Of a DNA stretch of 64,000 nucleotides, positions 1 through 10,265 are shown piece after piece. Each line of letters begins with the position of its first letter. The first letter of the stretch is position 1. Both the position numbers and the translations under genes were made by a program. The notes under the pieces are model-generated. The model had not been told where the DNA came from, searched no databases, and was given only the letters and a program-made list of their open reading frames with translations. The stretch is from Bartonella sp. JB63 (GTDB taxonomy: Bacteria; Pseudomonadota; Alphaproteobacteria; Rhizobiales; Rhizobiaceae): assembly GCF_002022665.1 (NCBI RefSeq), contig NZ_CP019788.1, positions 806,001 through 870,000 on the forward strand, written 5' to 3'.

Positions 1-754
1 AATTATCAATTTTGCTACCCTCACCAATAATTGTATCATCAAATGTACCGCGATCAATCGTTGTGTTTGCACCAATTTCTACACCGTCTTGAATGATCAC
101 ACGACCAAGATGTGGAATTTTTTCAACACAAATAGTGCTTCTAACATAACCAAAACCATCCTGCCCAATACAAACACCAGGATAAATATAAACTCTATTG
201 CCTATTAAAGAATACTGAACCGTTACCTTAGGAGCAATATAACAATCACGTCCAATACGACAATTTTCTCCAATGACAGCTGTTGAAGAAATAAGAGTAC
301 CCGAACCAATTTCAACATTTCTACCAATAACAGCTCCCGCCTCAACACACACATCATCTTCAAGCTTAGCACTTGAATGAATATGGGCATGCGGCGAAAT
401 TTCTTTTTGACCAAACCAAGGTGTTGGCTTAACAGAAGCAGGAAATAAAATACGTCCCACTTGAGCAAAATCACGTTGCGGCGTAGATGTTACCAAAATT
501 GCAATAGACTCAGGCACTTTAAAAACAATATCACTTGTACAAAAGACAGCAACCGCAGAGCTCCCTAATAAAGCATCAGAAAACTTCCGATTCTCTATAA
601 AAACAAGAGAGCCCTCCCCAGCACTTTCAACAGAAGAAAGAGTATTTATAACCGTATTAGAAAACTCTGGATTAAGAAGTTTTGCACCCGTCAACTTTAC
701 TACGTCAGCAACCGTCAACCGCCGAGACGGCGTAAAAAAAAATGTATCCGCCAT
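1..754 (-). CDS. lpxD: UDP-3-O-(3-hydroxymyristoyl)glucosamine N-acyltransferase, 3' end cut by window
   Basis: LpxD adds the second (N-linked) hydroxyacyl chain to UDP-3-O-acyl-glucosamine, the third step of lipid A synthesis, in the cytoplasm. The frame opens at ATG 754 with [19 protein letters not shown] and stays open to the window edge, giving about 251 residues of an expected 340-350. The N-terminal uridine-binding domain covers roughly residues 1-105. It is followed by left-handed beta-helix hexapeptide repeats ([28 protein letters not shown]) ending in the LpxD-type IDRGTFDDT block. A GGGAG box lies about 11 bases before the ATG. It sits 67 bp downstream of bamA on the same strand, the usual arrangement bamA-lpxD-fabZ-lpxA, so the rest of the lipid A cluster probably lies beyond the left edge. 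Confidence 0.95.
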   Translation of the reverse strand, partial: MADTFFFTPSRRLTVADVVKLTGAKLLNPEFSNTVINTLSSVESAGEGSLVFIENRKFSDALLGSSAVAVFCTSDIVFKVPESIAILVTSTPQRDFAQVGRILFPASVKPTPWFGQKEISPHAHIHSSAKLEDDVCVEAGAVIGRNVEIGSGTLISSTAVIGENCRIGRDCYIAPKVTVQYSLIGNRVYIYPGVCIGQDGFGYVRSTICVEKIPHLGRVIIQDGVEIGANTTIDRGTFDDTIIGEGSKIDN

Positions 755-821
755 CAAAACACTTTCTCTCCCAGTCTAATGTAATTTCCCTTAAAGTTCA
801 CCCTCCTAGAGAAAATCCAAA

Positions 822-3230
822 TTAGAATTTGGTAGAAATACCAAAGTTCAGATTTTGAACATTATCGCCTTCCTGCTTAGTTAGCGGCCAAGCATAATCA
901 AAACGAAGCGGACCAAATGGAGATTCCCACATTAAACTAATACCCGCAGATGTACGCCATGAACTATGAGTATTTGTAACCGGCGTTTCATCTTTCAGAA
1001 CAGGCTTATAATTATTGCCATAAAGTGTTGCAGCATCTAAAAATACAGCACCACGGAATCCTAAACTTTCAGGAACAATAGGTATAGGAAACTGCATTTC
1101 AGCAGTTCCATTCATATATGTTGTACCACCTAAGAAATACATTTCACCCATCTGAGAAATCTGACGCGGCCCTATTCCGTTATATTTAAAACCTCGAATC
1201 ATATCATTGTTGCTTTTAAACATATCAAAAATGCGAAGACCATTACCACCTATTCCATATATATAACCCGCACCGATAGAAAACAAACCTACAACATCCA
1301 TTCGATCAGAGAGTGTCTTGTACATCATCGCCTTACCAGTTGTCTTCAGGAATTGCGCATCTCCACCAAGCCCTGCATATTCCTGAAGAAGGCGCGCATA
1401 TATACCATCATGTGGGTTCCTCATATCATCGATAGAATTATAAGTTAAACCATAACTAATAGATGAACGATGCCAAGGACTATTCTTGGCAGCCTGAACA
1501 ATCGCACCAGAATATTTTCTGTACAATTCTTTTATGACTTCATCATCGGTTAAGTCATATTTTTCACCAAAATCATATTCTTCCTGGACGTAAGAATAAG
1601 CTAAATTAGCAGATAATTGATCATTAATTGGTAACCCAAATCGAAGTGAACCACCTGTTTGCCGCACATCATATGCTTTATCAGCAAGATAAGTACTGCG
1701 GAAAATATCAAGACCCGCAGATGAACGATAACCTAAAAAATAAGGATCAACAAATGACAAATTATAATTACGAGACTTTTCTTGACCAGCTCCTATCCCT
1801 AAACGTACATATTGACCACGTCCCCCAAGGTTACGTTCAGTGACAGATACTTCAAGGGACATACCTGGACTTGTACCACCTGTTGTATATCCTCCAGAGA
1901 AAGAAAGATCTCCTGTCGGAACTTCTACTACATCTATAACCAATGTAACCTGATCAGATTGATTCGTCGGGACCATTGAAATATTAACTGTTTTAAAAAA
2001 GCCTAAAGATTCTAGTCGACGTTTTGCACGCTGAACGAGTGTTTGATTGTAAGCATCACCTTCATTTAAATCAAGTTCACGCCGAATAACATAATCACGA
2101 GTCTTTTCATTACCGCGTATCTCAATTCTTTGAACATAGGCTCGAGGACCTTGCTCAATGTTGTAAATAATTGAAATTGTGTGATTTTTAAAATTGCGAT
2201 CTCCCCTTGGATCAACCTTAGCAAAGGCATACCCAGAATCAGCAACCTTATTGTTAATAAGTGCAACAGATTGCTCAACATGTTCCGCATTATAAACATC
2301 ACTTGTATGGGTTTTAATCACCTGTTTCAAAGACTGAGTATCAATCCCATCAATATCACTTTCAATCCGAATATCACCAATTTTATAGCATGCCCCTTCA
2401 TCAAGAATGAAATGAATTTTATAAGCATTACTGTTTTCATCATAAACTGCCTTAGATGAAACAATGCGAAAATCGGCATAACCACGATTATAATAAAAAC
2501 GGCGAAGAGCTTCTTCATCAGCAGCTAGACGATCCTCTGTATAAACATCACCCTTCATCAATAACGAGAATATTCCTGAAGGCTTTGTGAAAATCACATC
2601 ACGCAAACGCTGTGCTCCAAATGTTTTATTTCCTTGAAAAGTAATGTCGGCAATTTTCGTTCTTGAGCCTTCAACAATATTGAAAACCACATTTACACGC
2701 CCTCTGCCTAGATTAATAGTTTGAACTCTAACAGAGACATTATTGCGACCAACAGTCTTATAAGCTTCACGAATTATTTTTACGTCAGCCGTAAGCTTAT
2801 CAGAACTGAAAGCTTCATTTTGCTTCAGAGTAATGAAACGTTTAAGATCAGGATCTTTAAATGTTTTATTTCCTTGAAATAGGACCTGATTAACAACTTC
2901 ATATTCTTTAACAGCTACAACAAGCTTATTGCCTACCTGATTTATTTTAACATCATAAAACAAGCCTAGTTCAAAAAGACGTTTTACTTCAGCATCAATA
3001 TCAGTTTCAGAAACATCTCTCCCGGCTTTAATTCTCATATTATCTCTAATGGTTTGAGTACCCACATATTTATTACCACGAACTTCAATAGAATGAACAA
3101 TTGATGCCTGTGTTTCCTTAACAATTGCAATTGACATAACAGCTGCTGCTGGAACAACTGCAACCATAGCTAGCACCAATGCAGATGCTGCGTTTAAAAG
3201 TCTTGAATTCGCGGTCATAAGCCTCTTCAC
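822..3230 (-). CDS. bamA: Outer membrane protein assembly factor BamA (Omp85)
   Basis: BamA is the central subunit of the BAM complex that folds and inserts beta-barrel proteins into the outer membrane. The 802-residue product has an N-terminal signal sequence (to about residue 42), five POTRA domains (about 43-430) starting at IVHSIEVRGNKYVG, and a C-terminal 16-strand barrel. The barrel contains the lid-loop motif IRGF (in MIRGFKYNGIGPR) and ends in phenylalanine, the outer-membrane C-terminal signature. The frame starts at GTG 3230. An ATG at 3218 (MTANSRLL) is an equally possible start, giving 798 residues. It lies between rseP and lpxD, as in other Rhizobiales. Length and domains are typical. 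Confidence 0.97.
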   Translation of the reverse strand: MKRLMTANSRLLNAASALVLAMVAVVPAAAVMSIAIVKETQASIVHSIEVRGNKYVGTQTIRDNMRIKAGRDVSETDIDAEVKRLFELGLFYDVKINQVGNKLVVAVKEYEVVNQVLFQGNKTFKDPDLKRFITLKQNEAFSSDKLTADVKIIREAYKTVGRNNVSVRVQTINLGRGRVNVVFNIVEGSRTKIADITFQGNKTFGAQRLRDVIFTKPSGIFSLLMKGDVYTEDRLAADEEALRRFYYNRGYADFRIVSSKAVYDENSNAYKIHFILDEGACYKIGDIRIESDIDGIDTQSLKQVIKTHTSDVYNAEHVEQSVALINNKVADSGYAFAKVDPRGDRNFKNHTISIIYNIEQGPRAYVQRIEIRGNEKTRDYVIRRELDLNEGDAYNQTLVQRAKRRLESLGFFKTVNISMVPTNQSDQVTLVIDVVEVPTGDLSFSGGYTTGGTSPGMSLEVSVTERNLGGRGQYVRLGIGAGQEKSRNYNLSFVDPYFLGYRSSAGLDIFRSTYLADKAYDVRQTGGSLRFGLPINDQLSANLAYSYVQEEYDFGEKYDLTDDEVIKELYRKYSGAIVQAAKNSPWHRSSISYGLTYNSIDDMRNPHDGIYARLLQEYAGLGGDAQFLKTTGKAMMYKTLSDRMDVVGLFSIGAGYIYGIGGNGLRIFDMFKSNNDMIRGFKYNGIGPRQISQMGEMYFLGGTTYMNGTAEMQFPIPIVPESLGFRGAVFLDAATLYGNNYKPVLKDETPVTNTHSSWRTSAGISLMWESPFGPLRFDYAWPLTKQEGDNVQNLNFGISTKF

Positions 3231-3408
3231 CTTAATACTCTGTTATTCCTAAACACGTACCCAACAAGCTAAGTTACAAACTCCTTATTAGGAACCACTT
3301 TATGTACTTACTTACTATTTACAACTCATTCTGCCACAATATTTTGTAGATATAGTAAACAACTTCTTAATTTTCACTATTACTCAATTTGTAAAATATT
3401 TCTCATAA

Positions 3409-4572
3409 TTAATAGCTAAACCAACAAAAATAATCATTAAATAGCGCAAAAATCATAAACAAGATGATAATAAAAAATCCTGTGCGAAAAACAATTTCCT
3501 GAATTTTAACCGGAACTGGCTTACCAATTATAACTTCGATAATATAAAACAATAAATGCCCACCATCAAGCGGTGGAATTGGAAAAAGATTAATAAGACC
3601 AATACAAACCGAAAAAAAAGCTGTAAAATATAACATAGAGGTAAAACCTGCTTCACTAATCTTCCAAGCAATTTTAAAAGTTTTAGAAGGACCACTTAAC
3701 TGGCAATGATCTTCTTGCCCACCTATTAAACGGCTAAAAAAAGAAATTATTTGGGTAATAATCCATGTCGTACGCTTTAATGACTCTTCTATTGATTCTA
3801 GCCAATTATAATGAATGTGTTTCTTATAAGCTTGATCTAAATGTTCAGGATTATCTTGTTTAACAGGAGCTCTCACACCAATCATACCACTCCGAATTTG
3901 ATTGCCAAATCCATCATCTCGCTTGATTACTGTAGGTGTAATAACCACCTTTAAAATCTGCCCCATACGTTCTACTTTAAATTCTATAGGATCTCCACCA
4001 TGCAAAGCTACATAAGCTATTAAATCTCCAAAACTTTCAATCCGTTTACCATCCATTTCAACAAAACGATCGCCTGGTATTAAACCTGCTTGAATGGCAG
4101 GAGAATCTTTTTCTAGATAGCCAACAACGGGTTCAACAACTAAACGGCCATGAAAAAAGAAAAAAAATGTTAAAACAACAATAGCAAAGAGGCCATTAAA
4201 TAAAGGACCTGCAAAAACAGTCATTGCTCTTTTCCAAGCATGAGCTCCCATAAATGAGCCATGAACCAATAAATATGGTTTTGACGATGGCATTATTCTA
4301 TCACCATCTTCAACAAATTTTACGTATCCCCCTAATAAAAACAGCCCTAAACGCCACTGTGTGCCGCGTTTATCTTTATAATTCAGCAAATTTGGTCCAA
4401 ATCCAATTGAAAAAACGGATGCTTGAATACCACACCATCGCCCAATAAGATAATGTCCCATCTCATGTACAAAAACGATAACTATAATAGTGAAAAAAAC
4501 ACTTAAGCCTCTTAAAAATAGATCACTTACATTGAGTATGTGATTTAAAAATTCCAAAATACCCTCTCTCAA
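3409..4572 (-). CDS. rseP: Site-2 RIP metalloprotease RseP
   Basis: This membrane-embedded zinc protease carries out regulated intramembrane proteolysis, in model bacteria cleaving anti-sigma factors and remnant signal peptides. The zinc motif HEMGH is at residues 36-40 in the first membrane segment. A second conserved motif, PPLDGGHL, lies near residue 340 and supplies the third zinc ligand. One PDZ domain is recognisable around SPAIQAGLIPGDRFVEMDG. The length of 387 residues is usual for the alphaproteobacterial form. No ATG is available near the N-terminus. The frame begins at TTG 4572, only 5 bases after the cdsA stop, and a second TTG at 4557 follows an AGAGGG box, so the exact start is uncertain. 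The two genes are probably translationally coupled. Confidence 0.94.
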   Translation of the reverse strand: MREGILEFLNHILNVSDLFLRGLSVFFTIIVIVFVHEMGHYLIGRWCGIQASVFSIGFGPNLLNYKDKRGTQWRLGLFLLGGYVKFVEDGDRIMPSSKPYLLVHGSFMGAHAWKRAMTVFAGPLFNGLFAIVVLTFFFFFHGRLVVEPVVGYLEKDSPAIQAGLIPGDRFVEMDGKRIESFGDLIAYVALHGGDPIEFKVERMGQILKVVITPTVIKRDDGFGNQIRSGMIGVRAPVKQDNPEHLDQAYKKHIHYNWLESIEESLKRTTWIITQIISFFSRLIGGQEDHCQLSGPSKTFKIAWKISEAGFTSMLYFTAFFSVCIGLINLFPIPPLDGGHLLFYIIEVIIGKPVPVKIQEIVFRTGFFIIILFMIFALFNDYFCWFSY

Positions 4573-4577
4573 TAAAA

Positions 4578-5384
4578 TTATATAGAAAAGACTAAAGGTT
4601 TATTCATATCAAACATAAACGAGCCAATTATATAAAGAAGAAAAGTAGCACAAACTAACCCATCCATACGATCCATAAATCCACCATGTCCAGGTAATAA
4701 AAAACCAGAATCTTTAACGGAAAATCGCCTTTTTAACCATGATTGTCCCAAATCACCTATCTGTGAAACAATGGATAAAATCAAAGCAAGTAAGAATACA
4801 AAATAATCCACTGCACTGATACCAAAAACATAAACAACTAATACGCCACTAGAAAGCCCCATAAGCGTACCAACAATCGCCCCTACCCATGTTTTATTAG
4901 GAGAAAATCGTGGTGCTAATTTGGGACCACCAAATGCACGACCACTAAAATATGCAGCAATATCTGTAGTCCAGACTATCGCAAATAAAAAAATTACTCC
5001 CCAAAAACCTAATAGATCATATCCTCGTAAAAAAGATAGAGCAATTACTGGAAAAGATGCATATACAAATCCTCCAGAAATCCAACCAACATTCCTAATA
5101 GATGTAAGAGCTAATAATAATGCTAAAACCATTATAACACAAAAAATTAATAGAGCAGATGTACTGAAAACTAAAAAGGAACCAAAAACAAAATAAAAAA
5201 TACCCGCTAATACTTTTTGTAAAACATTCCACTTTTCTTCAGTAATATTAATCCACTCATAAAGGATAAAACAACCAATAGCCCACGTAAACAAAAAAAA
5301 TAAAATTCCACCACACCATGTTAAATATAAAGCAATAGTGCCAAAAACAATAGATGTTAGAATGCGAGACATAAGATTAGACAA
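4578..5384 (-). CDS. cdsA: Phosphatidate cytidylyltransferase (CDP-diglyceride synthase)
   Basis: CdsA converts phosphatidic acid and CTP into CDP-diacylglycerol, the precursor of all phospholipids, in the inner membrane. The 268-residue protein is made almost wholly of hydrophobic segments. It carries FSPNKTWVGAIVG and, near the C-terminus, the family signature KRRFSVKDSG...PGHGGFMDRMD, with the HGG and DRMD residues that bind metal and substrate. The chosen start is TTG 5384 (MSNLMSRIL), because a GGAG box lies 7 bases before it. An in-frame ATG at 5372 is too far from that box. The gene precedes rseP by 5 bases. In many relatives dxr lies between them and uppS lies upstream. Neither is seen here. 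Confidence 0.95.
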   Translation of the reverse strand: MSNLMSRILTSIVFGTIALYLTWCGGILFFLFTWAIGCFILYEWINITEEKWNVLQKVLAGIFYFVFGSFLVFSTSALLIFCVIMVLALLLALTSIRNVGWISGGFVYASFPVIALSFLRGYDLLGFWGVIFLFAIVWTTDIAAYFSGRAFGGPKLAPRFSPNKTWVGAIVGTLMGLSSGVLVVYVFGISAVDYFVFLLALILSIVSQIGDLGQSWLKRRFSVKDSGFLLPGHGGFMDRMDGLVCATFLLYIIGSFMFDMNKPLVFSI

Positions 5385-5850
5385 AACAATCTCCGAACAA
5401 TAATAAAAAGGAGCACAAGATTAAGAAACAATACCCTAAATCGCTATATGATATTTTATACTCCTACTTTTTTAAAGCTTTTTTAGTAATTATAATAAAA
5501 TTCGATACAAAAAATGTCACTCACAAAACCAATAACCATTTATCAATAATTTCAGAAACTCACTTATCAAAATCTGAAAAATAGAAAGAAAATACAGTTC
5601 AAAATGTGTTGCCTACCGTAAAAAGAAAATTAAAAACAACTACTCACCACTTATGTAAATAATTAAATCCGAAATTGACTTTCATCTCGCATGAAGAATA
5701 TTTTACCATAACAACCATAATAACCTACTCAAAAATGAAGAAATTATCAAAAACAATTATGCAAAATAAACAACACTACTCGCTCTTCTCATTTATAAAA
5801 TGACGCTCTAATAATTTAATAATATGATATTCTTTTTCCAAATATAAAAT
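5385..5850. other. Non-coding gap where uppS is usually found
   Basis: The 466 bp between cdsA and frr hold no convincing ORF on either strand and are strongly AT-rich. In many Rhizobiales uppS (undecaprenyl diphosphate synthase) occupies this place. On the minus strand around 5701-5724 a short stretch resembles the coding sequence of the UppS active-site motif IMDGNG with one base missing. The match is too short to call a pseudogene. Confidence 0.5.
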
Positions 5851-6411
5851 TTAAACTTGCATAATTTCAGTTTCTTTCAAAACTAAACTTTTATCAATCT
5901 CAGCTATAATTTCATTTGTAAGCTTCTGGACTTTCTCAGACAAGCTACGCGCTTCATCTTGTCCAATTTCTCCTTCTTTTTCTAACTTCTTTAAATTATC
6001 CATACCATCACGACGAACATGACGAATAGAAATACGAGCTTGTTCTGCATATTGATGCGCAATTTTTACCAATTCTTTTCGGCGTTCTTCATTTAATGAA
6101 GGTAAAGGAATACGCAAATTTATACCATCAGTAATAGGATTTAAACCAAGACCAGAATCACGAATAGCACGCTCAACAACCCCTATCATTGTTTTATCCC
6201 ACACAGATACTGAAAGCATCCGTGATTCCGGAACAGAAATATTGGCAACTTGATTTATAGGAACAACAGAACCATAAGCCTCAACTGTCAAGTGTTCTAA
6301 AAAACTAGCCGATGCTCTCCCAGTCCGCAAACTACTTAATTCGTGTTTAAAAGAAGAAATAGCACCTTCCATGCGACGTTTTAGATCATCCATAATTAGT
6401 TTTATATCCAT
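5851..6411 (-). CDS. frr: Ribosome recycling factor
   Basis: RRF works with EF-G to split the post-termination ribosome from the mRNA. The product has 186 residues from ATG 6411 ([16 protein letters not shown]), the normal length. It shows the long three-helix domain and the conserved SSLRTGRAS segment near residue 35 that contacts 23S rRNA, with a C-terminal helix rich in EK pairs. An upstream in-frame ATG at 6429 would add six residues, but the AAGGGA box lies inside that extension, 9 bases before 6411, so 6411 is preferred. It follows pyrH by 37 bp in the standard rpsB-tsf-pyrH-frr order. Confidence 0.97.
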   Translation of the reverse strand: MDIKLIMDDLKRRMEGAISSFKHELSSLRTGRASASFLEHLTVEAYGSVVPINQVANISVPESRMLSVSVWDKTMIGVVERAIRDSGLGLNPITDGINLRIPLPSLNEERRKELVKIAHQYAEQARISIRHVRRDGMDNLKKLEKEGEIGQDEARSLSEKVQKLTNEIIAEIDKSLVLKETEIMQV

Positions 6412-6448
6412 ATGTCTGTTTCCCTTCATCGTATTTTGATAATCACCT

Positions 6449-7168
6449 TTATTCTGATACTATTGTAAATCGTCCCTCTCCATTCAATACCTTAGCCAAA
6501 CCACCTTTTTCATGAATAGAATATACAATAATGGGTACATTATTTTCACGCGCTAAAGTAACAGCTGTCGTATCCATAACAGATAACCCCAACCGCAAAA
6601 TCTCAACATGCGTTAATTGATCAAAACGCTTAGCCATAGGATCTATTTTAGGATCTGCAGAATAAATGCCATCTACTTGTGTTCCTTTCAACAGCACATC
6701 TGCACCTATTTCTGCTGCACGCAAAGTAGCAGCGGAATCAGTGGTAAAAAACGGATTACCCGTACCACCCGCAAAAATGACAACTTTTCCCTGATTCATG
6801 TAGCCTATTGCTTTGCGCTGTGAAAAACTTTCACAAATTTGTGGCATAGCAACTGCTGATAACACAACTGCTCCAATGTTCAATTTTGTCAATGATGTCC
6901 GTAATGCCAAAGAATTAATAGCGGTTGCAAGCATTCCCATATGATCACCAGTGACACGGTCGCCACCACGTGAAGCAACAGCAACTCCACGAAAAATATT
7001 ACCCCCACCTATAACAATAGCAACCTCTACACCCATTGCTCGTACTTCAGCGATATCAGTAGCAATACGATCTGCAACCGAAACATCAATGCCGAAACTT
7101 TGTCCTCCCATAAGTGCTTCACCAGACACTTTCAATAAGACACGTTTATATCGAAGAGCTAATGTCAT
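6449..7168 (-). CDS. pyrH: Uridylate kinase (UMP kinase)
   Basis: PyrH phosphorylates UMP to UDP with ATP, feeding all pyrimidine nucleotides. It is a hexameric amino-acid-kinase-fold enzyme activated by GTP. The product has 239 residues from ATG 7168 ([19 protein letters not shown]). It contains KVSGEALMG (phosphate binding), [10 protein letters not shown], the UMP-binding [15 protein letters not shown] block and [13 protein letters not shown] longer frame exists back to 7225, but the 239-residue form matches the family and has a GGGAG box 7 bases before its ATG. It lies between tsf and frr on the same strand. Confidence 0.97.
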   Translation of the reverse strand: MTLALRYKRVLLKVSGEALMGGQSFGIDVSVADRIATDIAEVRAMGVEVAIVIGGGNIFRGVAVASRGGDRVTGDHMGMLATAINSLALRTSLTKLNIGAVVLSAVAMPQICESFSQRKAIGYMNQGKVVIFAGGTGNPFFTTDSAATLRAAEIGADVLLKGTQVDGIYSADPKIDPMAKRFDQLTHVEILRLGLSVMDTTAVTLARENNVPIIVYSIHEKGGLAKVLNGEGRFTIVSE

Positions 7169-7322
7169 TGATAATCTCCCAAAAAGCATTTGTACTTTTT
7201 GTCTTCGATACACTAAGGGCATCACCTTGTCACGTGATACCCCTTAAAATAGTCATATTATTTATATCAACGTTATTAAGCGTTCTATAATTACAAATTT
7301 TTATCAAAATTCGTAAAAATAA

Positions 7323-8246
7323 CTAGCTTTTTGCTACAGCAGAAACCTCTGCAGCAAAATCGGATTCTTCTTTCGCCACACCTTCACCCAACGCAAAACG
7401 AATAAAACCAGTGATTTCTACCGGTGCACCAATAGACTTTTCAGCATTCTTCAAAGCAGACTCAACAGTAATATCAGGATTCATAACAAAAGATTGAGAA
7501 AGTAAAACAACTTCTTCATAAAATTTGCGCATACGCCCTTCCACCATTTTCTCAATGATATTTTCAGGCTTTCCAGATTGACGTGCCTGATCTGAAAAAA
7601 TCGATTTTTCTCGCTCAGCAACATCAGCATCAACATCTTTCGCTGTTAACGCTAACGGATTAGTTGCGGCAATATGCATAGCAACTTGACGACCAAAAGC
7701 TGATGCTGCTTCTTTATTCCCAGAAGTCTCAATAGCAACTAAAACACCAAGTTTACCAAGACCATCCGCGACAGCATTATGTATATAAGTGGCAACAACA
7801 CCATCTTTAACAGCTAATTTAGCTGAACGACGAAATGTCATATTCTCGCCGATTGTACCAATCGCATCCTTAATAACTGTCTCTACAGTCTCTTTAGAAC
7901 CTGGATAAATAGATTCAGAAACAGACTCGACGTTTCCCTTCGTATCTAAAGCAGCAATTGCGACATTACGAACTATCTCTTGAAATGCACTGTTACGAGC
8001 AACAAAATCTGTTTCAGAATTAACTTCAACCAAAACAGCACTTAAACCTTTTGATACAACACCAATTAATCCTTCAGCTGCTGTACGGCCAGCCTTTTTA
8101 TCTGCTTTAGCTATTCCTTTTTTACGTAGCCAATCAACCGCAGCCTCCATATCACCATTGGTTTCTGCCAAAGCTGCTTTACAGTCCATCATACCAGCAC
8201 CTGATAATTCTCGAAGTTCTTTTACTTGTGCAGCAGTAATGCTCAT
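7323..8246 (-). CDS. tsf: Translation elongation factor Ts
   Basis: EF-Ts is the guanine nucleotide exchange factor that recycles EF-Tu-GDP. The product has 307 residues from ATG 8246 ([23 protein letters not shown]). The N-terminal UBA-like domain contains the family signature around [16 protein letters not shown]. The exchange motif TDFVARN lies near residue 80. The GAGGA box before 8246 supports this start over the longer frame that begins at 8285. It follows rpsB with a 105-bp spacer, the standard rpsB-tsf operon, and its partner EF-Tu is encoded twice in this window. Confidence 0.97.
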   Translation of the reverse strand: MSITAAQVKELRELSGAGMMDCKAALAETNGDMEAAVDWLRKKGIAKADKKAGRTAAEGLIGVVSKGLSAVLVEVNSETDFVARNSAFQEIVRNVAIAALDTKGNVESVSESIYPGSKETVETVIKDAIGTIGENMTFRRSAKLAVKDGVVATYIHNAVADGLGKLGVLVAIETSGNKEAASAFGRQVAMHIAATNPLALTAKDVDADVAEREKSIFSDQARQSGKPENIIEKMVEGRMRKFYEEVVLLSQSFVMNPDITVESALKNAEKSIGAPVEITGFIRFALGEGVAKEESDFAAEVSAVAKS

Positions 8247-8351
8247 ATTTTCCTCTTCATTTCTAACAATAACGAAAGCACACATAGAAAAAACTCTGCA
8301 CGCTCAAAACAATTCCCCTAGAAAACAAATACCTTAGTAGAAGTTTTTAAA

Positions 8352-9131
8352 TTATTCTTCAGCAACAATAGCAACTGAGTCTTCCAAAACAGGCTCTACA
8401 GGCACATCAACCTGAGCTCCTAAATCAACTCCCATCGCACCTTGTTGACGAGCAATTCCATCAAGAGCTGCACGAGCAATAAGATCACAATAAAAAGAAA
8501 CTGCACGTGAAGCATCATCATTACCCGGAATTGGATAATCAATATTATCCGGATCACAATTAGTATCAACAATAGCAACAACCGGAATATCTAAACGCTT
8601 CGCTTCTTGGATAGCAATATTCTCCTTATTTGTATCAATGATAAACATAAGATCTGGCACAGATCCCATATCTTTAATACCACCAAGTGCACGATTAAGT
8701 TTTTCACGATCACGCTCAAGTTTCAAACGTTCTTTTTTAGTAAAGCCCTGCACATCAGAAGCAAGAGTTTTATCCAATTTACGCAAACGATGTATGGAAT
8801 TAGAAATAGTTTTCCAGTTTGTTAACATACCACCAAGCCAACGAGCATTAACATAGTATTGAGCAGAATGATTAGCTGCATCAGCAACAATATCAGATGC
8901 CTGCCGTTTAGTGCCAACGAATAGAACACGCCCTCCACGCGCAACTGTATCCGAAACAGCCTTAAGTGCTTGATGTAAAAGCGGAACAGTTTGAGAGAGA
9001 TCAATAATATGAATATTATTACGCTGACCATAGATATAGGGAGCCATCTTTGGATTCCAGCGATGTGTCTGGTGACCAAAATGTACGCCCGCTTCTAAAA
9101 GCTGGCGCATAGTAAAGTCTGGTAATGCCAT
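8352..9131 (-). CDS. rpsB: 30S ribosomal protein S2
   Basis: S2 sits on the back of the 30S subunit and is needed for S1 binding. The product has 259 residues from ATG 9131 ([20 protein letters not shown]). It shows the S2 signatures around [19 protein letters not shown] and [23 protein letters not shown]. An AAAGGAT box is correctly spaced before ATG 9131, whereas the open frame reaches 9194 without family support. The acidic C-terminal tail ([14 protein letters not shown]) is normal for alphaproteobacteria. It heads the rpsB-tsf-pyrH-frr group. Confidence 0.97.
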   Translation of the reverse strand: MALPDFTMRQLLEAGVHFGHQTHRWNPKMAPYIYGQRNNIHIIDLSQTVPLLHQALKAVSDTVARGGRVLFVGTKRQASDIVADAANHSAQYYVNARWLGGMLTNWKTISNSIHRLRKLDKTLASDVQGFTKKERLKLERDREKLNRALGGIKDMGSVPDLMFIIDTNKENIAIQEAKRLDIPVVAIVDTNCDPDNIDYPIPGNDDASRAVSFYCDLIARAALDGIARQQGAMGVDLGAQVDVPVEPVLEDSVAIVAEE

Positions 9132-9292
9132 AATTTCATCCTTTCCGGTTTGACCTCCGCGGAAAAAGTAAACAACCTTACTACCGGTGGACATTTGCTA
9201 GAATTGCTTCACAAACACCCAAAAATCCGCGTGTGGAATGGTATGACCATACTAACATTTAATTTTTTTTCAAGTCATTTTCTGCACATCAT

Positions 9293-10117
9293 TTAATGTT
9301 TGCAATTATCCAGATCGTTTTTTGTGTCGAAAAATTGAAGACTCTTCAATTTTGAACGTATTGAAAAATCTCCATAATCTATAAAAATATCATTCATCAC
9401 ACCATTTTCGTATAGATTAAAACTCGAACGATAAATAGGTAAACCCTCTTTATTTTTTGTATCATCAAAATGAGAAACTATGATAGGCCAATAGCCATTT
9501 TTATTTATTTTTTTCAATTCCTTCATCTCGGAATCAGGTACAGTTCTCCTCTTTTCTCCAATAACAAAACTTTCTTTTACTACTCTATCTGCACCATTTT
9601 CCCCATTAAATAAAGTTGAGTTATAAAAATTATGACCAGCTTTTGCTTGCCGAATAATATTTTTCAGCAGTGTAATTGGAAAATCAGCTTTCGCAAGTTT
9701 ATACACATTCTCTTTTGGCTTCTTTAATTTAACTAAAATCTCATCTTTAGTACGTTCAGCAATCCCTTCGGTGTTATTTGCAATATTCTGCCCAATTGTA
9801 TTTTTTATATTAAAGTGGAATTTATTGCCATCATCTGTTTCATAAACTTTTACCTCCTGGCTTATTAAACGAACCGGCATATCTTCAGTATAAATGCGAT
9901 TAATAAAACTGACACGTGTTGTATATCCCTGACATGTGGAACCCATGAATTCATGAACCATGCGCCCAGATATTCCAACAATTGTCATTTTACGAGAAAC
10001 ATTATCCAAATGAAAATCATAAACTGCTCGATGAGGAACCAGAAAAATAAGTTCTTCAGCTCTTACAGAACATAAAAAAATAATATAAAAAACTATTGTA
10101 AACAAAAACCTAATCAT
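9293..10117 (-). CDS. eipB: EipB-like periplasmic envelope-integrity protein (DUF1849)
   Basis: The 274-residue product has a signal peptide (about residues 1-20, ending CSVRA) followed by the DUF1849 opening FLVPHRAVYDFHL. It matches what is known of EipB, a periplasmic beta-spiral protein that maintains envelope integrity in Brucella. EipB is closed by a disulfide between two cysteines. Here the mature part has exactly two, C62 (STCQGY) and C272 (DNCKH), in matching positions near the two ends. No catalytic motif is visible. The gene is separated from rpsB by about 160 bp and is divergent from the RidA-family gene, sharing a 148-bp promoter region with a CtrA-type box. The family call is from memory of its sequence pattern. 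Confidence 0.85.
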   Translation of the reverse strand: MIRFLFTIVFYIIFLCSVRAEELIFLVPHRAVYDFHLDNVSRKMTIVGISGRMVHEFMGSTCQGYTTRVSFINRIYTEDMPVRLISQEVKVYETDDGNKFHFNIKNTIGQNIANNTEGIAERTKDEILVKLKKPKENVYKLAKADFPITLLKNIIRQAKAGHNFYNSTLFNGENGADRVVKESFVIGEKRRTVPDSEMKELKKINKNGYWPIIVSHFDDTKNKEGLPIYRSSFNLYENGVMNDIFIDYGDFSIRSKLKSLQFFDTKNDLDNCKH

Positions 10118-10184
10118 TGTTAACTTCCAGTTTTATCTCATAATTAACTACATAATCAAAAATACGAAAGATTTATACATTTTA

Positions 10185-10200
10185 TTAACGAATTATTAAC
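10185..10200 (+). promoter_or_regulatory. Possible CtrA binding box, TTAA-N7-TTAAC
   Basis: In the 148-bp divergent region between eipB and the RidA-family gene there is an exact match to the alphaproteobacterial CtrA full-site consensus, TTAA, seven bases, TTAAC. It lies 69-84 bases upstream of the eipB ATG. In AT-rich DNA such a match can arise by chance, so this is a candidate site only. Confidence 0.4.
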
Positions 10201-10265
10201 AAAAAGAATTCCCATTAAATAAAATTACGTGATGAGATATTATACAATAATTATGGGGTTAAAAT

